Assembly (NCBI RefSeq): GCF_022763345.1
Contig: NZ_JALEGS010000049.1
Location: 62,001 to 126,000 of the forward strand
Length of the DNA stretch: 64,000 bases
Origin: Phaeodactylibacter sp.
GTDB lineage: Bacteria; Bacteroidota; Bacteroidia; Chitinophagales; Saprospiraceae
Direction of reading: 5' to 3'
Part shown: positions 8,610 to 17,254 of the stretch, piece by piece
Position numbering within the stretch: position 1 is the first letter of the stretch
Layout of the letters: each line of letters opens with the position of its first letter
Translations under genes and position numbers: made by a program
Notes under the pieces: model-generated
Seen by the model: the letters and a program-made list of their open reading frames with translations, nothing else
Database searches by the model: none
What the model was told of the DNA's origin: nothing

Positions 8610-9107
8610 ATGACTTTATCTGCTATTGTAGCCATTGATAAAAACAGCGTTATTGGAAAAGACGATGACATTCCCTGGCACCTGCCGGCGGACCTGAAGT
8701 ACTTCAAGCGCCGTACGCTCAATCACCATATTATTATGGGGCGCAAGACCTTTGAGTCTATCGGCCGTCCTTTGCCAAAGCGCACGAATATTATCGTAAC
8801 CCGTAACCCTTTCTTTGTTGCATCCAATTGCCTGGTGGCGGGGAGTCTTCAGGAAGCCATTGACCTTGCGCGCAACAACGGAGAGGACGAAGCTTTTATC
8901 ATCGGAGGCGGTACGATTTACGAGCAAGCTATGCCTATCATCGACCGGCTTTACCTGACGGAAGTGGATACTACAGTAGAAGGTGGGGAGGTCTTCTTCC
9001 CCGAGGTGAACGCTGCCATTTGGTCCGAAGTGTACAGTGAGGCCCATCAGCCGGATGAGAAAAATCCCCATGCTTACACCTTCAAAGTGCTAGAGCGTAA
9101 AGTTTAA
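8610..9107 (+). CDS. folA: Dihydrofolate reductase
   Basis: FolA reduces dihydrofolate to tetrahydrofolate with NADPH and supplies one-carbon units for thymidylate, purines and methionine. The 165-residue protein is a standard chromosomal type. It has IVAIDKNSVIGKDDDIPWHLPADL at the start region, with the catalytic acidic residue in LPADLKYFK, the cofactor-binding MGRKTFESIGRPLPKR, and the IIGGGTIYEQ loop. It lies 13 bases after mrdA and probably belongs to that transcript. No thymidylate synthase gene is adjacent. Its TAA stop shares the TTAA at 9104-9107 with the stop of the convergent glycosyltransferase gene. Confidence 0.96.
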   Translation: MTLSAIVAIDKNSVIGKDDDIPWHLPADLKYFKRRTLNHHIIMGRKTFESIGRPLPKRTNIIVTRNPFFVASNCLVAGSLQEAIDLARNNGEDEAFIIGGGTIYEQAMPIIDRLYLTEVDTTVEGGEVFFPEVNAAIWSEVYSEAHQPDEKNPHAYTFKVLERKV

Positions 9108-9943
9108 CCTTCGGCTTTTTCGATCCCAAAAGGTGTACGCACTACTTTCGACTTCCGGGTATGCGCGCGAATGGCCAAGTTTTTGTCCAGGCTTTCCTTC
9201 GTTTTGTACCCTCTCGCATGATCAAGGTGGACGACAACTGCCCGGTGGCGAACCTGTTTCCCTTTAATGCCCATATTTTCCAGCCTTTCCCCGATTTCCC
9301 GGTCAGGCCCACCGTAGCGCATGCGTTCGTCGTAGCCGTTCACAGCCAGCAGGTCCGCTTTCCAGGCAGAAGTATTACAGTTGTTAAAGGTAGCTCCGGT
9401 TGGTGTAACAGCATCGAGGAATTTCCCCCAGCCTGGCGAAGCGGAGAGTTTGCGGAGCTGAGACCCTCCGTTCAGCCCCCTGCTTTTCAGCCATTCAGGA
9501 TCAAAGCAATCCTGTGATTTGATATCGGCCTGCTCAATCGCCTCACTGGTCGGCATGGGCAGCTTGCAATACCCGCCGGAAAGGAAACGCCCAGGCTCCG
9601 CATGTGCCGCGTGGAAAGCGACAAAATCCGCCCGTGGGATGCAATCCCCATCTGTAAAAAGAATGTAAGGCCCTTGCGCCGCCACAATGGCTTTGTTGAG
9701 AATGGTCTGGCGGCGGTAGCCTTCGTCTTCGTGCCAGAGGTGGGTCAGTTGCAGTTGGCCCCGTTCCTGGCATCGGTCTATGACCGCCTGAGTTTCCGGC
9801 CCGGAGCCATCATCGGCTACAATGACGTCAAAGTTGGTATACGTCTGCTGTTCGTACCCGCAGAGGACTTTCTCCAGCCAGTCCGGCATATTGTAAGTGG
9901 CCATAATGACCGTGATGTGCAGTTGGTCGTTAGCGTTCTTCAT
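9104..9943 (-). CDS. Family-2 glycosyltransferase with a galactosyltransferase-type C-terminal region
   Basis: The 279-residue cytoplasmic protein has a GT-A fold start (ITVIMATYNMPDWLEKVL) with the nucleotide-sugar motif VIVADDGSG and the metal-binding acidic TDGDC. Its C-terminal half (NNCNTSAWKADLLAVNGYDE, then GGPDREIGERL) matches the short domain seen in chondroitin-polymerase-like and galactosyltransferase enzymes, where the Asn/Asp cluster binds the acceptor. The sugar transferred cannot be told. It overlaps the upstream glycosyltransferase gene by 14 bases, so the two act in one operon, probably on a surface glycan or lipopolysaccharide core. Confidence 0.88.
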   Translation of the reverse strand: MKNANDQLHITVIMATYNMPDWLEKVLCGYEQQTYTNFDVIVADDGSGPETQAVIDRCQERGQLQLTHLWHEDEGYRRQTILNKAIVAAQGPYILFTDGDCIPRADFVAFHAAHAEPGRFLSGGYCKLPMPTSEAIEQADIKSQDCFDPEWLKSRGLNGGSQLRKLSASPGWGKFLDAVTPTGATFNNCNTSAWKADLLAVNGYDERMRYGGPDREIGERLENMGIKGKQVRHRAVVVHLDHARGYKTKESLDKNLAIRAHTRKSKVVRTPFGIEKAEG

Positions 9944-10694
9944 GTCGGTTGAGTTCCCAAAGCTTGAGGTATTTCATAAAATTGACGTACGAGGCGAGGG
10001 CACTGAATATGAAGCCATAGTAGCCGTCCAGAAAGCCACGCTTGAGCACAAAGAGCTTGATGAACTTAAACCAGGGCCCCAGTACTACATCAACCAGAAA
10101 GTTCACCCGCCGGCCCTTCGCAAATTTCGATTGAGCCGCAATGACCGCGAACTTCCGGTTTTGTTCAAAATGCTCATCGACGGTAGCGTAGGGGTAGTGC
10201 AAGAGGTCGCCTTTTAGCGTAACAACGCTCCCCTTGACTTCCACCCTGTCGTGGGGATTAGTGCCGCCCCACTGCCCCTGCCGCCGGTCCCAAAGCCGGG
10301 TTTTGCGGTCAGGGTACCAGGCGTAGCGCAGCCAATGTCCGCAGTAGTTGTTCAAGCGGTTGAAGGCGTAGCCATCGGTAGCCCAGTTCTGTTTCACGTT
10401 CAGGATAGCCTCAGTCATTGCATCTGAAACCCGCTCATCGGCATCTAGCGAAAGAACGTAGTCGTACTTCGCCTGCCGCATGGCGTAGTTTTTTTGCTCA
10501 ATATGCCCTTCGAACGGGTGCTGCAAAAACCGCACGCCGAGTTCCTGGCAAATGGCCGGGGTCTCATCCGTACTGAAAGAGTCGACCACCACGACCTCGT
10601 CCACCACCGGCAGCATCGATTCGATGCAACCGCGGATATGCCTCGCTTCGTTTAGCGTAATAATAACACCAGAAATCCTGACAGGGTTGCTCAC
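9930..10694 (-). CDS. Family-2 glycosyltransferase, LPS-core WaaE/KdtX-like
   Basis: The 254-residue protein starts with the GT2 segment ISGVIITLNEARHIRGCIES, followed by VVVVDSFSTDET and LSLDADERVS, the DxD-type metal site. The later ARGVVWGGTNPHDRVEV-like region (here QWGGTNPHDRVEVKG) and a hydrophobic C-terminal part are characteristic of the WaaE/KdtX beta-1,4-glucosyltransferases that extend the LPS inner core. The substrate is an inference from that likeness. It is the first gene of a two-gene unit and has a promoter-like box 23 bases upstream. Confidence 0.87.
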   Translation of the reverse strand: MSNPVRISGVIITLNEARHIRGCIESMLPVVDEVVVVDSFSTDETPAICQELGVRFLQHPFEGHIEQKNYAMRQAKYDYVLSLDADERVSDAMTEAILNVKQNWATDGYAFNRLNNYCGHWLRYAWYPDRKTRLWDRRQGQWGGTNPHDRVEVKGSVVTLKGDLLHYPYATVDEHFEQNRKFAVIAAQSKFAKGRRVNFLVDVVLGPWFKFIKLFVLKRGFLDGYYGFIFSALASYVNFMKYLKLWELNRHEER

Positions 10695-10717
10695 GGTACA
10701 GTCCTATGGTTGAGCGG

Positions 10718-10725
10718 CAAAAGTA
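10718..10725 (-). promoter_or_regulatory. -7 promoter box before the glycosyltransferase pair
   Basis: The minus strand reads TACTTTTG, an exact TAnnTTTG match, 23 bases before the start at 10694. No clear -33 TTG is seen at N20. Confidence 0.5.
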
Positions 10726-10799
10726 CGTTTTTTTCAGTACCGGGCAGTGGAAACAAAAGGGCCGCTTTAGGTGTCTATTCAAAAAACGAAAAGGACCAC

Positions 10800-11375
10800 A
10801 TGAGTTTTACGCCTGAACAAACCACTGAGCTGATCCGCCGCCGCCGGGCGATTTTTCCTAAAACCTATATTGATAAGCCTATTCCAAAGGCTATCATTGA
10901 GGAGGTACTGGAAAATGCCAACTGGGCGCCTACCCACCGCTTTACGGAGCCCTGGCGCTTCCGCGTATTCACCGGCGACTCCCGTGCGCGGCTGGGTGAG
11001 CGGCTGGCTGAATTGTACAAAATGAAAGCGCAGGGAGCGTTGTTCTCTGAGCGGAAGTACGAAAAGAACCTGCAAAAGCCACTGCGCTCCGGTTGTGTGA
11101 TTGCCATCTGCATGCAACGTGACCCGGAGGAAAGTGTGCCGGAGTGGGAAGAAATCGCTGCGGTAGCCTGCGCAGTTCAGAATATGTGGCTGACCTGTAC
11201 GGCACATGGCATCGGTAGCTACTGGAGCTCTGCCAAAGCCCTGCAGCAAGATCGCGAATTCCTCAACCTGAAGGAAGGAGAACGTTGCCTGGGGCTGTTC
11301 TACATGGGTTATCACAATCTGCCGGAACTGCCTGGCAAACGGGGGGCGATTGAAGAGAAGGTAACTTGGATGTAA
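10800..11375 (+). CDS. Nitroreductase family FMN-dependent oxidoreductase
   Basis: The 191-residue protein has the nitroreductase fold. The Arg-rich FMN-phosphate site RRRRAIFP lies near the N-terminus, followed by NANWAPTHRFTEPWRF (the second FMN contact) and the hydrophobic AVACAVQNMWLTCTAHGIGSYWSS helix. It resembles the YdjA/PnbA-type small enzymes, which reduce nitro or quinone compounds with NAD(P)H; the natural substrate is unknown. I chose the ATG at 10800, which begins MSFTPEQTTE, because the upstream in-frame stretch is low-complexity and overlaps the promoter region of the divergent gene. It ends 1 base before the convergent hisA stop. Confidence 0.88.
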   Translation: MSFTPEQTTELIRRRRAIFPKTYIDKPIPKAIIEEVLENANWAPTHRFTEPWRFRVFTGDSRARLGERLAELYKMKAQGALFSERKYEKNLQKPLRSGCVIAICMQRDPEESVPEWEEIAAVACAVQNMWLTCTAHGIGSYWSSAKALQQDREFLNLKEGERCLGLFYMGYHNLPELPGKRGAIEEKVTWM

Positions 11376-11376
11376 T

Positions 11377-12102
11377 TCAGCTCTTCAGCACCCACTGCTC
11401 CAACTCCTGCAGTGAAATCTTATTTTCATAGATGGCTTTGCCAATAATGGCACCAAAACAGCCAATGTCCCGGAGCTCGTCCAGCTCGTCCAGGCTGCTG
11501 ATGCCGCCGCTGGCAATGAGCTGCAAACCGGTGAATTCTGAGCGGATATCCTTGTACAAAGGCAGGGCGGTGCCTTCGAGCAAGCCATCCTTGGAGACAT
11601 CGGTGCAGATGGTGTACCTGATGCCTTTCGCGATGTAGCTTTCCAGGAAAGGGAATAGTTCCTGTTCGCTTTGCTCCTGCCAGCCACTGACGGCAATTTT
11701 CCCGTCCTTTACATCGGAGCCCAGTATGATGCGCTCTGCCCCAAAGCGCTGCAGCCAGGCTTCGAATACCGCCGGCTGTTTCACGGCTATGGTACCACCG
11801 GTAACTTGCTTAGCACCGCTATCAAAGGCTACCCTCAGGTCTTCATCTGACTTCAGCCCGCCGCCGAAGTCGATATGCAGGTGGGTCTTCGTCGCCAGTG
11901 TTTCCAGTACCTTGTAGTTGACGATCTGCTTGGCTTTAGCGCCGTCGAGGTCGACCAGGTGCAGACGCTGCAGGCCATGTGCTTCGTAAGCTTTCGCTAC
12001 TTCCAGCGGATCTTCGTTATAAACTTTCTTGCGGTCGTAGTCGCCCTGTGTCAGGCGCACGCATTTGCCTTCAATAATGTCGATGGCGGGGATGGGGTGC
12101 AT
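11377..12102 (-). CDS. hisA: ProFAR isomerase (HisA)
   Basis: HisA converts ProFAR to PRFAR by an Amadori rearrangement in histidine synthesis. The 241-residue TIM barrel has both catalytic Asp residues: Asp8 in [13 protein letters not shown], and the one in the second half in [14 protein letters not shown]. Phosphate-binding glycines lie in DFGGGLKS and [11 protein letters not shown]. It starts 1 base after the hisH stop, in the order hisB-hisH-hisA. Its product feeds HisF-HisH, yet hisF lies 40 kb away in this window. Confidence 0.97.
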   Translation of the reverse strand: MHPIPAIDIIEGKCVRLTQGDYDRKKVYNEDPLEVAKAYEAHGLQRLHLVDLDGAKAKQIVNYKVLETLATKTHLHIDFGGGLKSDEDLRVAFDSGAKQVTGGTIAVKQPAVFEAWLQRFGAERIILGSDVKDGKIAVSGWQEQSEQELFPFLESYIAKGIRYTICTDVSKDGLLEGTALPLYKDIRSEFTGLQLIASGGISSLDELDELRDIGCFGAIIGKAIYENKISLQELEQWVLKS

Positions 12103-12103
12103 A

Positions 12104-12691
12104 CTAAAGTTGGATAAAGTGCTTGAGAATGGCTTCGCCTACCTTACCCGATTTTTCCGGGTGGAACTGAGTGGCGTAGAAGTTGTCTTTTTGCAATGCG
12201 GAGCTGAAGGGCAGTACGTGCTCGGTAGTCGCAGTGGTGTAAGGCCCCCGCTCTACGTAGTAGCTGTGCACAAAGTAGACGTACTCGCCTTCCAGCCCGG
12301 GGCTAAACAGGCCGTTGCCCAGATTGCGGATGCTGTTCCAGCCCATGTGGGGGATTTTCTCCCCCTGCTTTGGGCGGAAGCGCACCACTTCCTGTGGGAT
12401 AATGCCCAGGCAATCGGTATCGTTTTCTTCAGAATGCCGGCACAACAACTGCATGCCCAGGCATATACCCAGTACCGGCTGCTTCAGGTTGCGGATGACC
12501 TCGTCCAGCCCGCGCTCCCGGAGATAGGCCATCGTGGTATTCGCTTCGCCTACGCCGGGGAAGATCACCTTGTCGGCGGCTTGTATTTCGGCAGCGTCTC
12601 CAGTAAGGTGCGCTTCAATACCCAGGCGCTGCATGGCAAACTGTACCGACCGGACGTTGCCGGCGTTATAATCGATGATGGCTACTTTCAT
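12104..12691 (-). CDS. hisH: Imidazole glycerol phosphate synthase, glutaminase subunit
   Basis: HisH hydrolyses glutamine and channels ammonia to HisF, which closes the imidazole ring. The 195-residue protein shows the class I amidotransferase triad: the nucleophile Cys in [10 protein letters not shown] (about residue 77) and His and Glu in TQFHPEKSG near the C-terminus. It also has the oxyanion-strand region FPGVGEA. It is packed between hisB (12-base gap) and hisA (1-base gap). Its partner gene hisF is at 52286, a separate transcription unit. Confidence 0.97.
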   Translation of the reverse strand: MKVAIIDYNAGNVRSVQFAMQRLGIEAHLTGDAAEIQAADKVIFPGVGEANTTMAYLRERGLDEVIRNLKQPVLGICLGMQLLCRHSEENDTDCLGIIPQEVVRFRPKQGEKIPHMGWNSIRNLGNGLFSPGLEGEYVYFVHSYYVERGPYTTATTEHVLPFSSALQKDNFYATQFHPEKSGKVGEAILKHFIQL

Positions 12692-12703
12692 AGTTTGGCT
12701 GGT

Positions 12704-13837
12704 TTATAATACGCCTTTCGTGCTTGGCAACTGCAAATGCTCCGTATCCCGTCGTTTCGCCATTCGGATGGCCCGCGCCCAGGCTTTGAAGATTGCTTCA
12801 ATTTTGTGGTGCTCATTGGTGCCTTCCACTTTGATGTTTAGATTGGCTTTGGCCGCATCGGAAAAGGACTTGAAGAAGTGGAAAAACATTTCAGTAGGCA
12901 TGTCGCCAATTTTCTCCCGCTTGAATTCCGCCTCCCAAACGATCCATGGGCGGCCTCCGAAGTCAATAGCCACCTGCGCCAGGCAGTCGTCCATAGGCAG
13001 GGCGTATCCGTAGCGCTCCAGGCCGAGTTTGTCACCCAGTGCTTTGGCGAAAGCCTCGCCCAGTGCCAATGCGGTGTCCTCTATGGTATGGTGCTCGTCC
13101 ACTTCGAGGTCGCCACTGACTTTGATGGCCAGGTCGAGCCCACCGTGGCGGGCCAGTTGGTCGAGCATATGATCGAAAAAGCCCAGCCCGGTATCCATCT
13201 CACTCTTACCCGTGCCGTCCAGGTCGAGCTGTATGAGAATGTCGGTTTCCTTGGTGGTCCGTTGCACTTTAGCGGTCCGTTCGCTCAGGCGCAGGAAGCG
13301 GTAGATGTCACCCCAGTCGGTAGTGGAGAGGGCAATAGCCTCATGTACGGCCCGGTTGTCTCCTTCCACCTCATCGGCCCCGAGGTCAGGCTGATTGTTG
13401 AGCCAGATGCCCTTTGCGCCCAGATTTTTGGCCAACTCCATATCCGTCAGGCGGTCGCCGACGACAAAAGAATTCGCCAGGTCATAATCGCCGTTCATAT
13501 AGGGGGCCATCAGCCCGGTACGTGGCTTACGGGTAGGGGCGTTGTCTTCCGGAAAACTTCGGTCAATCAGCACATCAATGAAAGAGATCCCCTCGGCCTC
13601 AAAAGCGCTCATCATCTTCCGGTGCGCCGGCCAGAAAGTCTCCTCCGGGAAAACCTCCGTACCCAGCCCATCCTGATTGGTGATCATGACGAGCTCGAAG
13701 TCCAGTTCTTTCACAATACGGGATAGGTGCTGAAAAACACCGGGATAGAAATCCAGTTTTTCCAGACTGTCGATCTGATAGCCTTCCGGCTCCAGGATAA
13801 GCGTACCATCGCGGTCCAGGATCAATAATTTCTTCAT
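12704..13837 (-). CDS. hisB: Bifunctional histidinol-phosphatase / IGP dehydratase
   Basis: The 377-residue fusion carries out steps 7 and 9 of histidine synthesis. Residues 1-165 are a HAD phosphatase with the nucleophile motif LDRDGTL and the later [12 protein letters not shown]. Residues 185-377 are the dehydratase with the manganese-binding HHTIEDTA and [10 protein letters not shown] motifs. In the E. coli enzyme a zinc loop has the form CPHLPADECDC; here the aligned stretch is [11 protein letters not shown], so all four Cys/His ligands are gone. It is the first gene of hisBHA. A TACCTTTG promoter box lies only 4 bases before the ATG, so the mRNA is probably leaderless or nearly so. Confidence 0.97.
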   Translation of the reverse strand: MKKLLILDRDGTLILEPEGYQIDSLEKLDFYPGVFQHLSRIVKELDFELVMITNQDGLGTEVFPEETFWPAHRKMMSAFEAEGISFIDVLIDRSFPEDNAPTRKPRTGLMAPYMNGDYDLANSFVVGDRLTDMELAKNLGAKGIWLNNQPDLGADEVEGDNRAVHEAIALSTTDWGDIYRFLRLSERTAKVQRTTKETDILIQLDLDGTGKSEMDTGLGFFDHMLDQLARHGGLDLAIKVSGDLEVDEHHTIEDTALALGEAFAKALGDKLGLERYGYALPMDDCLAQVAIDFGGRPWIVWEAEFKREKIGDMPTEMFFHFFKSFSDAAKANLNIKVEGTNEHHKIEAIFKAWARAIRMAKRRDTEHLQLPSTKGVL

Positions 13838-13841
13838 GCTG

Positions 13842-13849
13842 CAAAGGTA
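13842..13849 (-). promoter_or_regulatory. -7 promoter box directly before hisB
   Basis: The minus strand reads TACCTTTG (exact TAnnTTTG), then CAGC, then the hisB ATG. Transcription should begin within a few bases of the start codon. There is a CTG rather than TTG near the -33 position. Confidence 0.55.
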
Positions 13850-13960
13850 GCAAATTCAGGGTTTAGGGCAGTAGCCAGCGCAGAAACCTGACACAGGAAA
13901 GACGAGCTAATGAATACTTTATTGAAATTTTCATATCTTTTGGGGTAACAAATTTGCCTT

Positions 13961-14716
13961 ATGAAAACCCTGACCCATAGCGCATTACTCTTCTTCCTGA
14001 GTGGGCTTTTAGCCTCCGCGCCGCCCTATGCACCTGCTATTCCCGAAGCGGGCCTTGTGGCTTATTACTCTTTTAACGATTGTGATGCCCGCGATGATTC
14101 GGGCAATGGCTCTCACGGCCAGATGTACGGCAGCACGAGCTGTTGGTGTGGGATTGAGGGCAGCGGCCTGCTGTTCGATGGTGTGGACGACTTTGTGGAG
14201 TTTGAAGGATCGGTAAACCGTTATTTCAATACTTCAGACTTTACGGTCAGCTTTTATTTTAAGCCTGAACAGTACCTGGTTTTTCAGCAAAGCCTGTTGT
14301 CCAAGCGGGAGGAGTGCGAAGATTACAATATGCTGGACATCTTGCTCGACCTCAATGCTCAGGAAATTGCTACCCTGGTGCACGAGAACCCGCATAAGTT
14401 TTATCCAGGCCTCAGCCCCGGTCTCGACACCACCCGTTGGATGCACTTCGCCATCACCCGGGAGGGCACCCGTGCTTTTACCTACGTCAACGGCCGACTG
14501 GCTCAGAAAGCTTTCCGCTGCAGCGGTGTGGACATTTCCAACTCAGTCCCCCTTTCCTTTGGCAACAGCCCCTGCGTCCAACAGGGCAGCGCCCGCCGGT
14601 TCAGAGGTGTCCTCGACGAGCTGCGGGTGTACAGCCGCGCCCTTAGCCCGGCGGAAATCTGGTCCCTTTACCAGCAAAATCCGGCCGAAGAAGCCCCTTC
14701 CGATTGCCTCACCTGA
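13961..14716 (+). CDS. Secreted LamG/concanavalin-like domain protein
   Basis: The 251-residue protein has a signal peptide (MKTLTHSALLFFLSGLLAS, cleaved near Ala-Pro) and a single laminin-G-like jelly roll. The signature is GLVAYYSFNDCDARDDSGNG at the start, LLFDGVDDFVEF and FTVSFYFKPEQ in the middle, and FRGVLDELRVYSRALSPAEI at the end. Such domains bind carbohydrate or other proteins at the cell surface. There is no T9SS sorting domain and no enzyme domain, so it may be exported by the general route only. Its end overlaps the convergent DUF4173 gene by 8 bases. Confidence 0.87.
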   Translation: MKTLTHSALLFFLSGLLASAPPYAPAIPEAGLVAYYSFNDCDARDDSGNGSHGQMYGSTSCWCGIEGSGLLFDGVDDFVEFEGSVNRYFNTSDFTVSFYFKPEQYLVFQQSLLSKREECEDYNMLDILLDLNAQEIATLVHENPHKFYPGLSPGLDTTRWMHFAITREGTRAFTYVNGRLAQKAFRCSGVDISNSVPLSFGNSPCVQQGSARRFRGVLDELRVYSRALSPAEIWSLYQQNPAEEAPSDCLT

Positions 14717-16202
14717 CCTCCCGAAACGGATCGCTGTGGCAAGCTCTTGAGGTGGTGTAGTTCCAGGAGCGCCAGCCAGGCTTGTGCTGCCTGCTCAGTC
14801 GCCTGCTAACCGATTTTAGTTTGCGCTCCAGCTGTTCATCTGTCCAACCGGCAGCGACTTGCAGGCGGTGCCGCTCTTCCCAAAGGGTAGGCAAGTTGAC
14901 CGGAGATACTTCGCGGGTCAGGAAATCAGTGTCCAGTTGGCCGGGGGCAGCCTGCCGGATGTTGTAGCGCGTGATCATCCGGTCCCAGTTGACAGTGCTG
15001 TACAGTAGCAAGAGCACCAATGCCAGTTGTGCGGATTTTTGAAGCACAAAGGAGATGGTGCGTTGCTCCCGCGTTTTGAGGTAAACCAACCACAGCCCAC
15101 CCAGTGTGGCAATGAGGAAGCCAAATACGCCCAGGCGCTTGTACGCCAGCCCAAAGTTGGCCACATACTGCCAGTTGCGTAGCCCTACCGATAAGACCAG
15201 CATCGCATTTTGTGCCAGCCACAGATGAGCCAGCCACCGCAGTCTTTCATTATCCGGCAAAAAATTGAGATTGCCCCGAAAGAACCAAAGCAACACCCCC
15301 ATCGCCATGAGGATAGATAAAATCAACAGATAAGTGCCCTCGTGGACGTACTGACTCAGCTCCTGCGGTGTGGCCTGCCCGTAGCTGATCCAGACGAAAC
15401 GCAAATCCGCCAGATTAGCTACAAAGAGAAGCCCGTTCAGCACAGCCAGGCTGAAAACACCAGTTTGGTACTCCCGTTTGAGCCCCAGCGTGCCCACTTC
15501 CGGCTTTGGTGTGCCCCGTTTGCGCTTCATTACCGATCGGAAAGGGGCTTCCCAGTCTTTGAGGAAATCGCCCCACAGCGAAGGCCAGACCAGGCCACCA
15601 ACTACAAAGCAGCCTATCATAAACAGGAGTATTTGGCCCACATTCCAGTTGAATTGCAGCCAGCTGCCCGGCCAGAACCGTTGCCAAAACGCTGCGAATT
15701 GTGGGTTGGCGTGGTAGTAAATCGTTCCGAAAGCCAGCCCGAGCCCTAACGGCAGGACGGCAAAGGGCGCCCAGCGGAATGCCGGTTTCCAGGCCAGGGG
15801 CTGCCAGGAGCGGATGAGTTGATACAACGCGGCTATCGGGCTGCCCAAAAGCTTGGTGATGCCCAGCATACCGGCAAACCAGAGGAAGCGCAGCGGTCGC
15901 CGGTGCAAATGCCCGGTGAAAACCAGAAAAGAGAGGAAGAAGGCCATGATGGAAAGGTCCGAATTCCGCCAGGCCACCAGCACCGCACTGCCGAGCATTG
16001 CCCCTGCCAGCCAGCGGGATGCACTTTGGTGCCGAAGGTCAGGGTAGCTCAGCGCCGCAATGCCGATAGCAATGAGCGCAAAGGCCAGCACATTAAGCCC
16101 GAGGTAGGCATCATAAAAGAGTTGCACGTAAAGAAGAGCACCGGTTATCCACAATACCAATTTCGCGAGTGGGTGCTTAAGGTTAGCTGCATTCCATTTC
16201 AT
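14709..16202 (-). CDS. DUF4173-type polytopic membrane protein
   Basis: The 497-residue protein has about ten to twelve hydrophobic segments and few charged loops. The stretch LRFVWISYGQATPQELSQYV followed by HEGTYLLILSILMAMG is typical of the DUF4173 family, as is the tail with a soluble, charged end after the last helix (NWDRMITRYNIRQAA). No function is known for the family. It overlaps the upstream DUF1361 gene by 4 bases (stop and start share TCAT on the plus strand), so the pair is translationally coupled and lies downstream of the operator at 16900. Confidence 0.83.
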   Translation of the reverse strand: MKWNAANLKHPLAKLVLWITGALLYVQLFYDAYLGLNVLAFALIAIGIAALSYPDLRHQSASRWLAGAMLGSAVLVAWRNSDLSIMAFFLSFLVFTGHLHRRPLRFLWFAGMLGITKLLGSPIAALYQLIRSWQPLAWKPAFRWAPFAVLPLGLGLAFGTIYYHANPQFAAFWQRFWPGSWLQFNWNVGQILLFMIGCFVVGGLVWPSLWGDFLKDWEAPFRSVMKRKRGTPKPEVGTLGLKREYQTGVFSLAVLNGLLFVANLADLRFVWISYGQATPQELSQYVHEGTYLLILSILMAMGVLLWFFRGNLNFLPDNERLRWLAHLWLAQNAMLVLSVGLRNWQYVANFGLAYKRLGVFGFLIATLGGLWLVYLKTREQRTISFVLQKSAQLALVLLLLYSTVNWDRMITRYNIRQAAPGQLDTDFLTREVSPVNLPTLWEERHRLQVAAGWTDEQLERKLKSVSRRLSRQHKPGWRSWNYTTSRACHSDPFREVR

Positions 16203-16894
16203 AAAGAAGATGTTTTAAAGGATGAATCAGAGTTGAAGGAGGTCAGATGATAGAGCAAGGCGTAGCCCAATCCCTGTAGCAGAGAAAAGAACCCAATAAA
16301 AACCATCAGCGTAGTTGTAGGGCTTGCAAGTAGGCTGAAGCTGTACTGCAAAAGAGCCGAGGGGTGGGTAACTGCTTCCCAGCTATTCCAGCGGCCCACC
16401 CGCCCCAGGAAGAGCCCGAAGCTGCTCATCAGCATAAAGCCACCAATCCACCAATGCGATTGCCGGGTGGTGTACCATTGCTCCAGGTAGCGCTGAATAT
16501 GCAGCAGGGAGACTAACCCAAGCAGCAGCCCTGTCCAGGCAAAAAAGAAGAACACCATTCCGTCTGCCCAAAAAGGGACAGGAAGCCTGGGTTTGAGATG
16601 AATCAAGTCTGTAATCAAGTAAGGGGCGTTGGGCAGGAAAAGTAGCCAGGCGATTAAGACCAATACTCCGGCTAAGCGGTGCCTTATCAGTGGAAGGAGT
16701 AGAGAAAGCGCGTAAGGGACGGAAGCCAGGAATAAGTTCCAGCCCAAAAAGAGCAAGACCTGACTGCCTGAAGCTGGGAAGCTGGTCAGTGTGGCGTAGC
16801 CGCTGAGCGACTTGAAAGCAATAAGGTAGCGCCCAATGAGCAGGGTCATCGCTGCAAAGACCTGGGTTAAAATAATACGGTTAACGATTTTCAT
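16199..16894 (-). CDS. DUF1361-type membrane protein
   Basis: The 231-residue protein has about six membrane helices. The central LLFLPNAPYLITDLIHLKPR with the following PFWADGMVFFFFAWTGLLLG is the recognisable DUF1361 core; the conserved NAPY and D-H residues lie at a membrane edge. Function is unknown. It is coupled to the DUF4173 gene by a 4-base overlap. A 17-base palindrome stands 5 bases upstream of its ATG, where a ribosome site would be, which suggests direct repression by the neighbouring regulator. Confidence 0.85.
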   Translation of the reverse strand: MKIVNRIILTQVFAAMTLLIGRYLIAFKSLSGYATLTSFPASGSQVLLFLGWNLFLASVPYALSLLLPLIRHRLAGVLVLIAWLLFLPNAPYLITDLIHLKPRLPVPFWADGMVFFFFAWTGLLLGLVSLLHIQRYLEQWYTTRQSHWWIGGFMLMSSFGLFLGRVGRWNSWEAVTHPSALLQYSFSLLASPTTTLMVFIGFFSLLQGLGYALLYHLTSFNSDSSFKTSSL

Positions 16895-16899
16895 AAAGT

Positions 16900-16916
16900 A
16901 CTTTGAAATTCAAAGT
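16900..16916. promoter_or_regulatory. Palindromic operator before the DUF1361-DUF4173 pair
   Basis: ACTTTGAAATTCAAAGT is a complete 17-base palindrome (8-base arms around a central base), 5 bases before the start codon at 16894. The same palindrome, with one arm base changed, occurs at 17904. Both lie upstream of genes in the cluster that encodes a winged-helix regulator. The -7 box here is imperfect (TAAACTTTG, one base too many). Confidence 0.72.
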
Positions 16917-16939
16917 TTAGAAATAAAAAAATAAGGATA

Positions 16940-17254
16940 CTACGTTGATGGCCCGCTGTTGCCAGCCCGCAGCAATACCTCCAATGCATCGAGGTGGGCC
17001 TGAAAAGCCTTTCGCCCCTCATCCGTAGCCCGGTAGGAGGTATTTGGCTTCCGTGCAATAAAGCGTTTCCGGACTTCCAGGTAAGTTTCTTTTTCCAGGG
17101 CTTTGATGTGGGAAGCCAGGCGGCCGTCGGTCAGGTTCAGGGTTTCCTTCAGGCTGCTGAAGTCTACCCATTCCTCCAGCATAAGCACGGACATAATGCC
17201 CAGCCGTACCCGGTGGTCAAAAGCAGGATTTAATTTGGTGATGATGTGTTTCAT
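16940..17254 (-). CDS. Small winged-helix regulator (HTH_34 / MarR-like)
   Basis: The 104-residue protein is essentially one winged helix-turn-helix. Helices around RVRLGIMSVLMLEEWVDFSS are followed by the recognition segment LNLTDGRLASHIKALEKETY and the wing KRFIARKPNTSYRATDEGRKAF. This is the HTH_34-type fold seen in small Bacteroidota regulators. It has no sensor domain, so the signal is probably protein-borne. The start at 17254 overlaps the stop of the upstream membrane gene by 4 bases, so the regulator is made together with it. Two matching palindromes nearby (16900 and 17904) are its likely binding sites. Confidence 0.87.
   Translation of the reverse strand: MKHIITKLNPAFDHRVRLGIMSVLMLEEWVDFSSLKETLNLTDGRLASHIKALEKETYLEVRKRFIARKPNTSYRATDEGRKAFQAHLDALEVLLRAGNSGPST

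Noticed and set aside
9104..10694. Biosynthetic cluster for a surface polysaccharide
   Set aside because: Only two glycosyltransferases are present, flanked by housekeeping genes. There is no polymerase, flippase or sugar-nucleotide gene.
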